Below are positions 16,119-22,553 of a stretch of DNA of 37,611 nt, piece after piece. Each line of letters begins with the position of its first letter. Position 1 is the stretch's first letter. The notes beneath the pieces are model-generated. The model was not told the origin of the DNA and did no database searches. It was given only the letters and a program-made list of their open reading frames with translations. Origin of the DNA: CAYNLK01 sp964398055 (GTDB taxonomy: Bacteria; Chloroflexota; Anaerolineae; 4572-78; J111). The DNA is taken from positions 1 to 37,611 of the forward strand of contig CAYNLK010000059.1 in NCBI GenBank assembly GCA_964398055.1, in the 5' to 3' direction. The translations under genes and the position numbers were made by a program.

Positions 16119-16826
16119 CTATGCCGCTTCGGAATGAAGGATATACTTTCCAAAAGCCTCGGCTGTCCAGGGTAGGGCTGGCAAAAAGAAGTGGTCGTAA
16201 ATGGCCTGGGCATAGACCCGAATCTCCTCCTGAGCGTCCGGGGCCATGCGCAGGCTGAGGAAATGCATCAAGTTATGGGCGTCGGTTTTGGCGACCCAGG
16301 TGTAATAGAGCGAAAAACCGGGTAGAAAGAGACGGGCCTGCTCCCTGGCGACCCCGGTCGCCAGGGCCTGCTCGTACAGGGCAAAGCCTTTTTCATAATG
16401 AGCCGCCAATTCACGGGTCAACGTCGCGGCTACCTCCGGTTCCACTTCCCCCTCGCTGGCCTGTTTGTTATCCGGGGATTGCTTGCGCCAGATCGACGGC
16501 ACGTAAAAGTCGTTTTCTTGAAAGGGGGTATAGCGGCCGCTCTGGGCGTTGAAATTCCAGGTTCTGTGCCGGGACCATTGCCACCACACCACCACCGGCG
16601 CCCGCACTCGGAATTTGAACTCCACCATCTCAAACGGCGAAGTATGGCGATGGCGCAACAGGTAGAAGAGCAGTTTCTTATCCTGTTCCGAACCCTTGCT
16701 CTCCCCCAAAAAGGAAACGCGAGCCGCATTGACTATCGCCAGGTCATCCCCCATGATCTCTTGCAGCTCAATCCAACCTTTATCCAACACCTCCACCCGT
16801 TTGCCGATCAATTCAGTTCCAGCCAT
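16119..16826 (-). CDS. thyX: FAD-dependent thymidylate synthase ThyX
   Basis: ThyX methylates dUMP to dTMP using methylenetetrahydrofolate and NADPH through a flavin, replacing ThyA. The protein is about 235 residues, the usual size. The ThyX signature RHR-x7-S is present as RHRTWNFNAQSGRY (about residues 85-98), where the family more often has RHRxxSxNExSxRY, so the middle is divergent. The upstream HTSPFEMVEFKFRVRAP and the C-terminal LRMAPDAQEEIRVYAQAI are also typical. The start is ATG at 16826 with AGGAGGGT upstream; an extension to 16853 has no ribosome site. It converges with the flavoprotein gene (31-base gap) and has its own candidate promoter on the minus strand. Confidence 0.95.
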   Translation of the reverse strand: MAGTELIGKRVEVLDKGWIELQEIMGDDLAIVNAARVSFLGESKGSEQDKKLLFYLLRHRHTSPFEMVEFKFRVRAPVVVWWQWSRHRTWNFNAQSGRYTPFQENDFYVPSIWRKQSPDNKQASEGEVEPEVAATLTRELAAHYEKGFALYEQALATGVAREQARLFLPGFSLYYTWVAKTDAHNLMHFLSLRMAPDAQEEIRVYAQAIYDHFFLPALPWTAEAFGKYILHSEAA

Positions 16827-16851
16827 TGATACCCTCCTGTTTTTTGGGCAC

Positions 16852-16881
16852 ATTATACACGTGAAACGGCAGGGTCAGCAA
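16852..16881 (-). promoter_or_regulatory. Candidate thyX promoter
   Basis: On the minus strand, TTGCTG (16881-16876) and a perfect TATAAT (16857-16852) are separated by 18 bases, about 25 bases before the thyX start codon. Confidence 0.5.
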
Positions 16882-16911
16882 GGGGTACTTAGGGAATATT
16901 TTGCCCAATAT

Positions 16912-16949
16912 TTCTTGGCGTTCTTGGCGGCCTTTGTGGTTCCTCAAAG
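16912..16949. repeat. Short-word tandem repeats upstream of thyX
   Basis: Two adjacent TTCTTGGCG nonamers (16912-16929) are followed at once by two adjacent TCAAAGAT octamers (16934-16949). This is another intergenic patch of short tandem words. Confidence 0.55.
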
Positions 16950-17003
16950 ATTCAAAGATTTAAAAACTGCGGCGGTCGGCAGTCCATTTTTAAGGTAGCC
17001 CTC

Positions 17004-17032
17004 TTGACAAAAAGCTAATTTTGACATATCAT
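17004..17032 (+). promoter_or_regulatory. Promoter of the GntR gene
   Basis: A perfect TTGACA (17004-17009) and TATCAT (17027-17032) are separated by 17 bases. The operator-like inverted repeat starts at the next base. Confidence 0.7.
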
Positions 17033-17066
17033 ATGGTTGTCATACGTTTAGTTGTATGACAACCAT
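17033..17066. promoter_or_regulatory. Perfect 13-bp inverted-repeat operator
   Basis: ATGGTTGTCATAC (17033-17045) and GTATGACAACCAT (17054-17066) are exact inverted copies separated by eight bases. They cover the predicted transcription start of the GntR gene, so autorepression is likely. GntR/HutC proteins typically bind such dyads. Confidence 0.7.
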
Positions 17067-17084
17067 ACAATCATACCCAGCCAT

Positions 17085-17813
17085 ATGCTCAAACGAAGCC
17101 CTTCCCTGACCGAAAAAGCCAAATCTTACATCAAAGGCCTGATTATCGACAACCGCTTTGCCGATGGCCGCATCCCCTCCGAGACCGATCTGGCCAACGA
17201 GCTGGGCGTCAGCCGGACCACTATCCGCGATGCCCTCAGCCGGCTGGAGTTGGAAGGCGTCATTTACCGGAAACAGGGCGCCGGGACCTTTGTCAACGAG
17301 GCCGGGCTGCAAATCCACACCCGTCTTGAAGAGATCTGGGGCTACGAAGCCATGCTCAAAGCCCACGGCTACACCCCCTCGGTCCGGGTTGTGCGCGTCG
17401 AGGAACAGCCGGTCGAGCCTAAAATTAGCCGGGAATTAAACCTGGCGGCCAATGAGACCGTGTTGGTGGTCGAAAAGCTGTTCCTGGCCGATGAGAGTCC
17501 GGTGATCGTGAGTATCAACTATCTGCCGGCTGCACTCATCGACCAACCCTACCAGCCCGATGACTTCCGGCGGCCGATTTACCAGTTTTTGTCAGAGTTC
17601 TGCCAGCAGCATCTCTCCTACTATTTGAGCGAAATTGTGCCTTTGCTTGCACCCGGCTGGCTGGCCGAGGCGCTCCACCTGCCCCACCCGGCCACCGCTC
17701 TGCTTTCTTTTGACGAAGTTGGCTACAATCAGGATAACCAGCCCATCCATAAAGCTTACTCGTACTTTCGAGATGACCTGTTGCGGCTGCGATTGATCCG
17801 CCGCCAGGCTTAA
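17085..17813 (+). CDS. GntR/HutC-family regulator with UTRA domain
   Basis: This is a transcription factor of about 242 residues. The N-terminal winged helix-turn-helix (about 5-72) has the GntR signature: GRIPSETDLANELGVSRTTI followed by RDALSRLELEGVIYRKQGAGTFV in two consecutive stretches. The C-terminal half (about 85-235) is a UTRA ligand-binding domain with VLVVEKLFLADESPVIVS and the conserved Asp/Tyr-rich end. I chose ATG at 17085; a TTG at 17052 is in frame but lies inside the operator. No strong ribosome site precedes the ATG. UTRA ligands are often sugars, amino acids or their derivatives. The gene precedes the transcarbamylase/PLP operon on the same strand, so it probably senses a pathway substrate and controls itself and the operon. 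Confidence 0.9.
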   Translation: MLKRSPSLTEKAKSYIKGLIIDNRFADGRIPSETDLANELGVSRTTIRDALSRLELEGVIYRKQGAGTFVNEAGLQIHTRLEEIWGYEAMLKAHGYTPSVRVVRVEEQPVEPKISRELNLAANETVLVVEKLFLADESPVIVSINYLPAALIDQPYQPDDFRRPIYQFLSEFCQQHLSYYLSEIVPLLAPGWLAEALHLPHPATALLSFDEVGYNQDNQPIHKAYSYFRDDLLRLRLIRRQA

Positions 17814-17827
17814 AGCGTTGTGACCAA

Positions 17828-17861
17828 CAACGACTGCCGCCGATACCGGGCGGCGGCGTTG
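17828..17861. repeat. GC-rich imperfect hairpin after the GntR gene
   Basis: CAACG/CGTTG outer arms enclose GCCGCC/GGCGGC inner arms between the regulator and the first enzyme gene. No T-tract follows, so read-through or processing is more likely than termination. Confidence 0.35.
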
Positions 17862-17912
17862 CTGACATAAAATTAAAATATGAGACAAAAATAGATTTCA
17901 GGAGGAAATATC

Positions 17913-18866
17913 ATGAGAAGTTTTGCAGGTCGTGACATTTTGTCACTCAAAGATTTTGAACGGCAGGAATTTTTCCGGGTTTTTGAAATAGCCGACCGGC
18001 TCAAACCCATTGCCGACAATCGCCAGAACTCCGATCTGTGCGCCGACAAGACCCTGGTGACTGCTTTTTACCAACCCAGCACCCGCACCCGCCTGGCCCA
18101 CGAAGCCGCCATGCATCGTTTGGGCGGCCACGTGACCGGCTTTTCCGACGCCAAGATGACCCGCGCCGGCGACTTCTACCAGGAAAGCATCAAAGACACC
18201 GTCAAGATGCTGGAATTCTACGGCGACGTGATTGTGATGCGCCACTTCCAGCAGGGCGCCCCACACGAGGCAGCCAAATGGGCCTCCATCCCGATCATCA
18301 ACGGCGGTGACGGCTGGGGCGAGCACCCCACCCAGATTCTGACCGACCTGTACACCGTGCTGACCGAAAAAGGGCGGATCGATGGTTTGAAATGGCTGGC
18401 CGTGGGCGATATGCGTATGCGCACCATGCACTCGCTGGGTTACGCCCTGACCCAATTCGACTGCCCGATCACCTTTGTGTCCCCGCCCGAAATGTCGTTG
18501 ACCGACGAATTCAAGGCCGACTTGAAGCAATACAGCCTGAACTTCAAAGAAGCCGAACACGTCGAACAGGCCATCGCCGAAGCCGACGTCATTCTGGTTG
18601 AGCCGGTCGTCCAGCCGGACTACACCAAATCCCGCGACGAGCGCGCCGGTGATGTCGGCCTGACCCCGGCCAACTACAAGATCACCCGCGAACTGCTGAC
18701 GACCAAAGCCAAGTCAGACGCCATCCTGCTCCACTCTCTGCCCCGCATGGATGAAATCCCTACCGATGTCGACATTACCCGTTGGTCCCGCTACTGGCAG
18801 GAAGCCTACAACGGCGTGGTCATGCGCATGGCCTTGATTGCGCTGGTGCTGGGTAAGATGGAATAA
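17913..18866 (+). CDS. Aspartate-carbamoyltransferase-like transcarbamylase
   Basis: This is a 317-residue member of the aspartate/ornithine carbamoyltransferase superfamily. The N-terminal carbamoyl-phosphate domain has QPSTRTRLAHEAA (about residue 50), and the hinge/second domain has GEHPTQILTDLYT and LLHSLPRMDEIPTDVD, all close to ATCase. The loop that in PyrB reads NTSLGKKGET (carrying the Ser and Lys contributed to the neighbouring active site) is here KMTRAGDFYQES, and the RVQ-type aspartate-binding segment is replaced by VEPVVQPDYTKS. I therefore infer an amino substrate other than aspartate. CAGGAGGAA precedes the ATG. It is the first enzyme gene after the GntR regulator, followed by a YgeW-like transcarbamylase and carbamate kinase, so a catabolic, phosphorolytic direction is likely. 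It could still be a divergent PyrB, but no other pyrimidine genes are present. Confidence 0.85.
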   Translation: MRSFAGRDILSLKDFERQEFFRVFEIADRLKPIADNRQNSDLCADKTLVTAFYQPSTRTRLAHEAAMHRLGGHVTGFSDAKMTRAGDFYQESIKDTVKMLEFYGDVIVMRHFQQGAPHEAAKWASIPIINGGDGWGEHPTQILTDLYTVLTEKGRIDGLKWLAVGDMRMRTMHSLGYALTQFDCPITFVSPPEMSLTDEFKADLKQYSLNFKEAEHVEQAIAEADVILVEPVVQPDYTKSRDERAGDVGLTPANYKITRELLTTKAKSDAILLHSLPRMDEIPTDVDITRWSRYWQEAYNGVVMRMALIALVLGKME

Positions 18867-18882
18867 ACCGAATTTCGTACTC

Positions 18883-18932
18883 CGTGTTGCGTGCTGCGTA
18901 ATAACGGAATACGCAGCACGCAGCACCTAATA
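18883..18932. repeat. Heptamer-word inverted repeat, operon gap 1
   Basis: Heptamers CGTGTTG, CGTGCTG, CGTAATA and later CGCAGCA, CGCAGCA, CCTAATA make two 17-base arms (18884-18900 and 18910-18926) that pair fully in RNA with one G-U pair around a 9-base loop. The structure fills the gap between the two transcarbamylase genes. Confidence 0.8.
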
Positions 18933-18988
18933 TACGCGCCAATCTCCCCTATTTTGTAAACAACTTGAACTAATTAAGGAGCCAAACA

Positions 18989-19966
18989 ATGCAAACCTAT
19001 CTCCGTGGCCGAGATATGATTACCACCCAGGAGTGGACCCGCGAAGAAATCGACACCGTCATGGATGTCGCCTTTGATTTGAAGCGCCAACGGGCTTTGG
19101 GCCAGCCCCATGCCTACCTGCGCGACAAGGTTTTAGCCATGCTCTTCTTCTTCTCCAGCACCCGCACCCGGGCCTCCTTTGAGGCCGGCATGGCCCAATT
19201 AGGCGGGCACGCCCAGTTCATCGAGAGCCGCACCACCCAGATTGCCCACGGCGACACCGCCGTTGAAATCGGCGAGATTCTGGGCCGCTATAACGACGGC
19301 ATCGCCATCCGTCACGTCGATTGGGGCGCCGGCAATGATTACATCCGCGGCGTGGCTAAAGCCAGCCGCGTCCCGGTGCTGAATATGCAGTGTGAACTGT
19401 ACCACCCCCATCAAGCCCTGGCCGACCTGCAGACCATCCTGGAAAAATTTGGCGATCCCCGCGGCAAGACCATCACCGTCAGTTGGGCCTATGCCTCCAG
19501 CTACTCCAAACCCCAAAGCGTGCCCAACAGCCTGATCCTGCTGATGACCCGCTTCGGGGCCAATGTCCGGCTGGTGCATCCGCCGGAATTCAACCTCAAA
19601 CCCGAATTTCTAGAGCAGGCCAAAGAGAATGCCCGGAAGCACCACGGCAGCTTTGAGATCATGGATGACTTCAACGCCGGCGTCAAAGGCACCGACGTCT
19701 GGTACGCCAAGAGCTGGGGTCCCCTGCTGACCACCCTGGACAAAGATGAGGACCGCCGCATCACCGACCAGTATAAGGATTGGATTGCCGACGAGCGCCG
19801 CATGGCCATGGCCAATGAGAACGCCATCTACATGCATCCCCTGCCCGCCGACCGCAACATCGAAGTGACCGACGGCGTAATCGATGGGCCTCATTCCGTG
19901 GTCTTCGACCAGGCCGAAAACCGCCTGCACGCCCAAAAGGCTGTAATGGCCTTGACAATGGGGTAG
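18989..19966 (+). CDS. YgeW-like carbamoyltransferase
   Basis: This is a 325-residue transcarbamylase. Carbamoyl-phosphate motifs are SSTRTRASFE (about residue 55) and LYHPHQALADLQ (about 135). Blocks recalled from E. coli YgeW are recognisable: SRTTQIAHGDTAVE, GAGNDYIRGV, VSWAYASSYSKPQSVPN, LLMTRFGANVRLVHP, DVWYAKSWGPL and IYMHPLPAD. YgeW is a knotted transcarbamylase of unsettled substrate found with diaminopropionate ammonia-lyase and carbamate kinase in purine/ureide clusters. This protein is shorter than YgeW (about 396 residues) and carries an OTCase-like ending (VVFDQAENRLHAQKAV). It follows the ATCase-like gene and precedes carbamate kinase. AAGGAG lies before the ATG. Annotation as ornithine carbamoyltransferase would be unsafe because the ornithine-binding SMG loop is not seen. 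Confidence 0.85.
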   Translation: MQTYLRGRDMITTQEWTREEIDTVMDVAFDLKRQRALGQPHAYLRDKVLAMLFFFSSTRTRASFEAGMAQLGGHAQFIESRTTQIAHGDTAVEIGEILGRYNDGIAIRHVDWGAGNDYIRGVAKASRVPVLNMQCELYHPHQALADLQTILEKFGDPRGKTITVSWAYASSYSKPQSVPNSLILLMTRFGANVRLVHPPEFNLKPEFLEQAKENARKHHGSFEIMDDFNAGVKGTDVWYAKSWGPLLTTLDKDEDRRITDQYKDWIADERRMAMANENAIYMHPLPADRNIEVTDGVIDGPHSVVFDQAENRLHAQKAVMALTMG

Positions 19967-20046
19967 ACAGTAGCAAGTAGCAGGTAGCAGGTACCAAGGC
20001 ATCCCTGTTACCTTGCCCCTCTGCTACCTTGCTACTCTGCTACCCT
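19961..20046. repeat. Heptamer-word inverted repeat, operon gap 2
   Basis: Four consecutive heptamers GTAGCAA, GTAGCAG, GTAGCAG and GTACCAA (19970-19997) are mirrored by CTGCTACC/TTGCTAC words (20021-20046), so the gap can fold into a long imperfect hairpin. It begins at the stop codon of the YgeW-like gene. Confidence 0.75.
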
Positions 20047-20100
20047 GATCAGCAGCCAACAAATTCTAAAAAATTAGCGCCCCTGACAGGAGAGGAATCT

Positions 20101-21054
20101 ATGGACAAGAAAGTAGCTGTTGTCGCCATTGGCGGCAATTCCCTGATTAAAGATAAGCAGCATCAAACCGTTGAAGATCAATACCAGGCAGCCAAAGAAA
20201 CCACCTATCATATTGCCGATATGATCGAGGCCGGCTGGGACGTGGCTATCGGCCACGGCAACGGGCCGCAGGTCGGCTTCATTTTGCGCCGCTCCGAGAT
20301 TGCCAACAAAGTGGAAGGTATGCACGAAGTGCCGCTGGATGTGTGCGGCGCCGATAGCCAGGGCGCCATCGGTTACGCCTTGCAGCAGACCCTGCAAAAC
20401 GAACTGTACCGTCGCGGCATCAAAAAACCGGTGGCCACGGTGGTTACCCAGGTTTTGGTTGATCGCAACGATAAGGCTTTTCAAAACCCCACCAAACCCA
20501 TCGGCGGTTTTATGGACGAAGCGGAAGCCAAACGCCGGGCCGCCGAGATGGGCTGGAGCGTCGTTGAAGACGCCGGCCGCGGCTGGCGGCGGGTGGTGGC
20601 TTCACCCCTGCCCAAAGAGGTGGTTGAACTGGAAACCGTCCAAACCCTGATTAACGCCGGCGTGGTGGTGATTACCGTCGGCGGCGGCGGCATCCCGGTC
20701 ATCGATGCCGGCGAAGGGCAGTACCAAGGCACGGCCGCGGTGATCGACAAGGATTTTGCCAGCAGTCTTCTGGCCCAGCAAATTAACGCCGACCTGTTCC
20801 TGATCTCAACGGCCGTCGAAAAAGTAGCCCTCAACTTTGGCAAGCCTGACCAGAAATGGCTCGATCACCTGACCCTGGCCGAAGCCAAGCAATACCTGGC
20901 CGAAGGCAACCACTTTGCCAAAGGTTCGATGGCCCCCAAGATTCAGGCCATCATCTGGTTCCTTGAAGCCGGCGGCAAGAAGGCCATCATCACCAACCCG
21001 GAAAACATCGGCCGGGCTTTGCGCGGCGAAACCGGCACACACATTGTACCATAA
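20101..21054 (+). CDS. arcC: Carbamate kinase
   Basis: Carbamate kinase transfers phosphate between carbamoyl phosphate and ADP, giving ATP, CO2 and ammonia in fermentative arginine, agmatine, allantoin and other ureide pathways. The 317-residue length is normal. The amino-acid-kinase-family motifs are present: AIGGNSLI at the N-terminus, GHGNGPQVGFILRRSE, VTVGGGGIPVID near the centre, and the C-terminal FAKGSMAPKIQAIIWFLEAGG. The start is ATG at 20101 behind AGGAGAGGAA; an upstream in-frame start at 20029 lies within the repeat array and is rejected. Placement directly after two transcarbamylase genes indicates that their carbamoyl phosphate is consumed here for ATP. No arginine deiminase gene is present in the window. 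Confidence 0.95.
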   Translation: MDKKVAVVAIGGNSLIKDKQHQTVEDQYQAAKETTYHIADMIEAGWDVAIGHGNGPQVGFILRRSEIANKVEGMHEVPLDVCGADSQGAIGYALQQTLQNELYRRGIKKPVATVVTQVLVDRNDKAFQNPTKPIGGFMDEAEAKRRAAEMGWSVVEDAGRGWRRVVASPLPKEVVELETVQTLINAGVVVITVGGGGIPVIDAGEGQYQGTAAVIDKDFASSLLAQQINADLFLISTAVEKVALNFGKPDQKWLDHLTLAEAKQYLAEGNHFAKGSMAPKIQAIIWFLEAGGKKAIITNPENIGRALRGETGTHIVP

Positions 21055-21079
21055 TGGTGCTTGGGAGAATTGGAGAAAT

Positions 21080-21142
21080 GGAGATTAGGAGATTAGGGGA
21101 TTAGGAGATTCTCAATCTCCAATCTCTTAATCTCCTACCTCC
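21080..21142. repeat. Octamer-word inverted repeat, operon gap 3
   Basis: GGAGATTA-type octamers (four in a row, 21080-21110) are mirrored by AATCTCCT-type words (21114-21142), forming a long imperfect hairpin between the carbamate kinase and the threonine-synthase-like gene. The same words recur in 30173-30270. Confidence 0.75.
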
Positions 21143-21162
21143 GCAAAAGCAAGGAGTTTCCT

Positions 21163-22422
21163 GTGGAACACGTTATTGGTCTAAAATGCGTCATCTGCGG
21201 TAAGCAGTACGGGGTCGATGAGATCGACTACGTTTGCCCTGACCACGGCGATGAAGGCATTGTTGACGTTCAGTACGATTACGAGCTGATCGGGCGACGG
21301 CTCAGCCAGGGCGACCTGCTCCACTCGACCGATTACACCATCTGGCGCTACAAGCCGCTGCTGCCGGTGGAACCGGCCAGCCCGGTTCCGCCCCTGACCG
21401 TGGGCTGGACGCCGCTCTATAATGCGCCCCGCATTGCAGCCGAATTGGGGCTGAAGCAGGTCTGGGTGAAAGACGACGGCCGCCTGCCGACCGCCTCATT
21501 CAAAGACCGGGCCAGCGCCATTGCCGTGGTCAAAGGCCGGGAAAAAGGGGCCAAGATCATCACCACCGCCAGCACCGGCAACGCCGCGGCCGCCTTGAGC
21601 GGTCTTTGCGCCAGCGTCAAGCAGCCCAACGTCATCTTTGTGCCGGAAACCGCGCCGCCGGCCAAGATTGCCCAACTGCTCGTCTTCGGCTCAACGGTGG
21701 CCCTGGTCAAAGGCACTTACGACGACGCCTTTGAGCTGTGCCTGCAAGCCGCCAAAGAGTACGGTTGGTATAACCGCAACACCGGCTATAATCCCTATAT
21801 GAGCGAGGGCAAAAAGACGGCCAGCTTTGAGATTTGCGAGCAGCTCGGCTGGCAGGCGCCCGACCGCATCTTTGTCAGCGTTGGCGATGGCTGTATCATC
21901 GGCGGGCTGCACAAGGGATTGAAGGACCTCTACGCCCTGGGCTGGATCGACCGGCTGCCCAGGATTATGGGCGTGCAGGCCGAGGGCAGCAGCTACCTGT
22001 ACCAGGCCTGGAAAAATGATGAGGACGTGCTGACCAAGCCGCCCATCGACGCCCACACCGTGGCCGACAGCATCAGCGCCGGCCTACCCCGCGACCGCAT
22101 CAAAGCCATGGCCGCAGTCAAAGAGACTGCCGGCGCTTACCTCAGCGTCAGCGATGAAGAAATCCTGGCGGCCATCCCGGCCATGGCCCGCGGCAGCGGC
22201 GTTTTTGGCGAGCCGGCCGGGGCCACGGCCTACGCCGGTCTGGTCAAAGCGGTCAACGAGGGCCTGGTCTCTGGCGACGAGCGGGTGGTAATACTGAACA
22301 CCGGCAACGGTCTCAAGGACGTCGCCAGCGCCATGAAATCGGTCGAGTTGGTCGGCACCCAGCCATACCGCATCGAGCCAACTTTGGACGACCTCAAACG
22401 AGTGGTCGCCACGTGGAAATAA
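21163..22422 (+). CDS. Threonine-synthase-like PLP enzyme
   Basis: This is a fold-type II PLP enzyme of 419 residues. The N-terminus has a possible zinc ribbon (CVICGKQY and, after 13 residues, CPDHGDEG), common in one class of threonine synthases. The PLP Lys is in TASFKDRAS (about residue 114), the phosphate-binding loop is ASTGNAAAAL, and GEPAGAT and ILNTGNGLKD are near the C-terminus. Threonine synthases convert O-phosphohomoserine to threonine; close relatives include cysteate synthase and ammonia-lyases. Here the gene sits in a transcarbamylase/carbamate-kinase operon with no homoserine genes, so a beta/gamma-elimination or replacement role on the amino acid released by the transcarbamylases is a reasonable inference. 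Translation starts at GTG (21163) behind AAGGAG. A true threonine synthase remains possible. Confidence 0.85.
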   Translation: MEHVIGLKCVICGKQYGVDEIDYVCPDHGDEGIVDVQYDYELIGRRLSQGDLLHSTDYTIWRYKPLLPVEPASPVPPLTVGWTPLYNAPRIAAELGLKQVWVKDDGRLPTASFKDRASAIAVVKGREKGAKIITTASTGNAAAALSGLCASVKQPNVIFVPETAPPAKIAQLLVFGSTVALVKGTYDDAFELCLQAAKEYGWYNRNTGYNPYMSEGKKTASFEICEQLGWQAPDRIFVSVGDGCIIGGLHKGLKDLYALGWIDRLPRIMGVQAEGSSYLYQAWKNDEDVLTKPPIDAHTVADSISAGLPRDRIKAMAAVKETAGAYLSVSDEEILAAIPAMARGSGVFGEPAGATAYAGLVKAVNEGLVSGDERVVILNTGNGLKDVASAMKSVELVGTQPYRIEPTLDDLKRVVATWK

Positions 22423-22430
22423 CCATAAAG

Positions 22431-22539
22431 TAATCAGTGGTAGGTTATCAGTGATCAGTTCAACTGTTTACTGATCACTGATAACTGATCACTGACTACT
22501 GATAACTGATCACTGACTACTGATAACTGTTTACTGCTT
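22431..22539. repeat. Ten exact-period ACTGNNN heptamers, operon gap 4
   Basis: From 22470 to 22539 ten heptamers beginning ACTG follow one another without slippage (ACTGATC, ACTGATA, ACTGATC, ACTGACT and so on). Inverted words (TCAGTGGTAGGTTATCAGTG) at 22434-22453 allow folding. The array ends about ten bases before the ribosome site of the next gene. Confidence 0.88.
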
Positions 22540-22553
22540 TCTAAGGAGAAACC

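Noticed and set aside
17052..17084. TTG start for the GntR gene at 17052
   Set aside because: It lies inside the operator, close to the predicted transcription start; ATG at 17085 fits the domain start better.
22470..22539. Heptamer array considered as a CRISPR
   Set aside because: The repeats are directly adjacent seven-base words without unique spacers.
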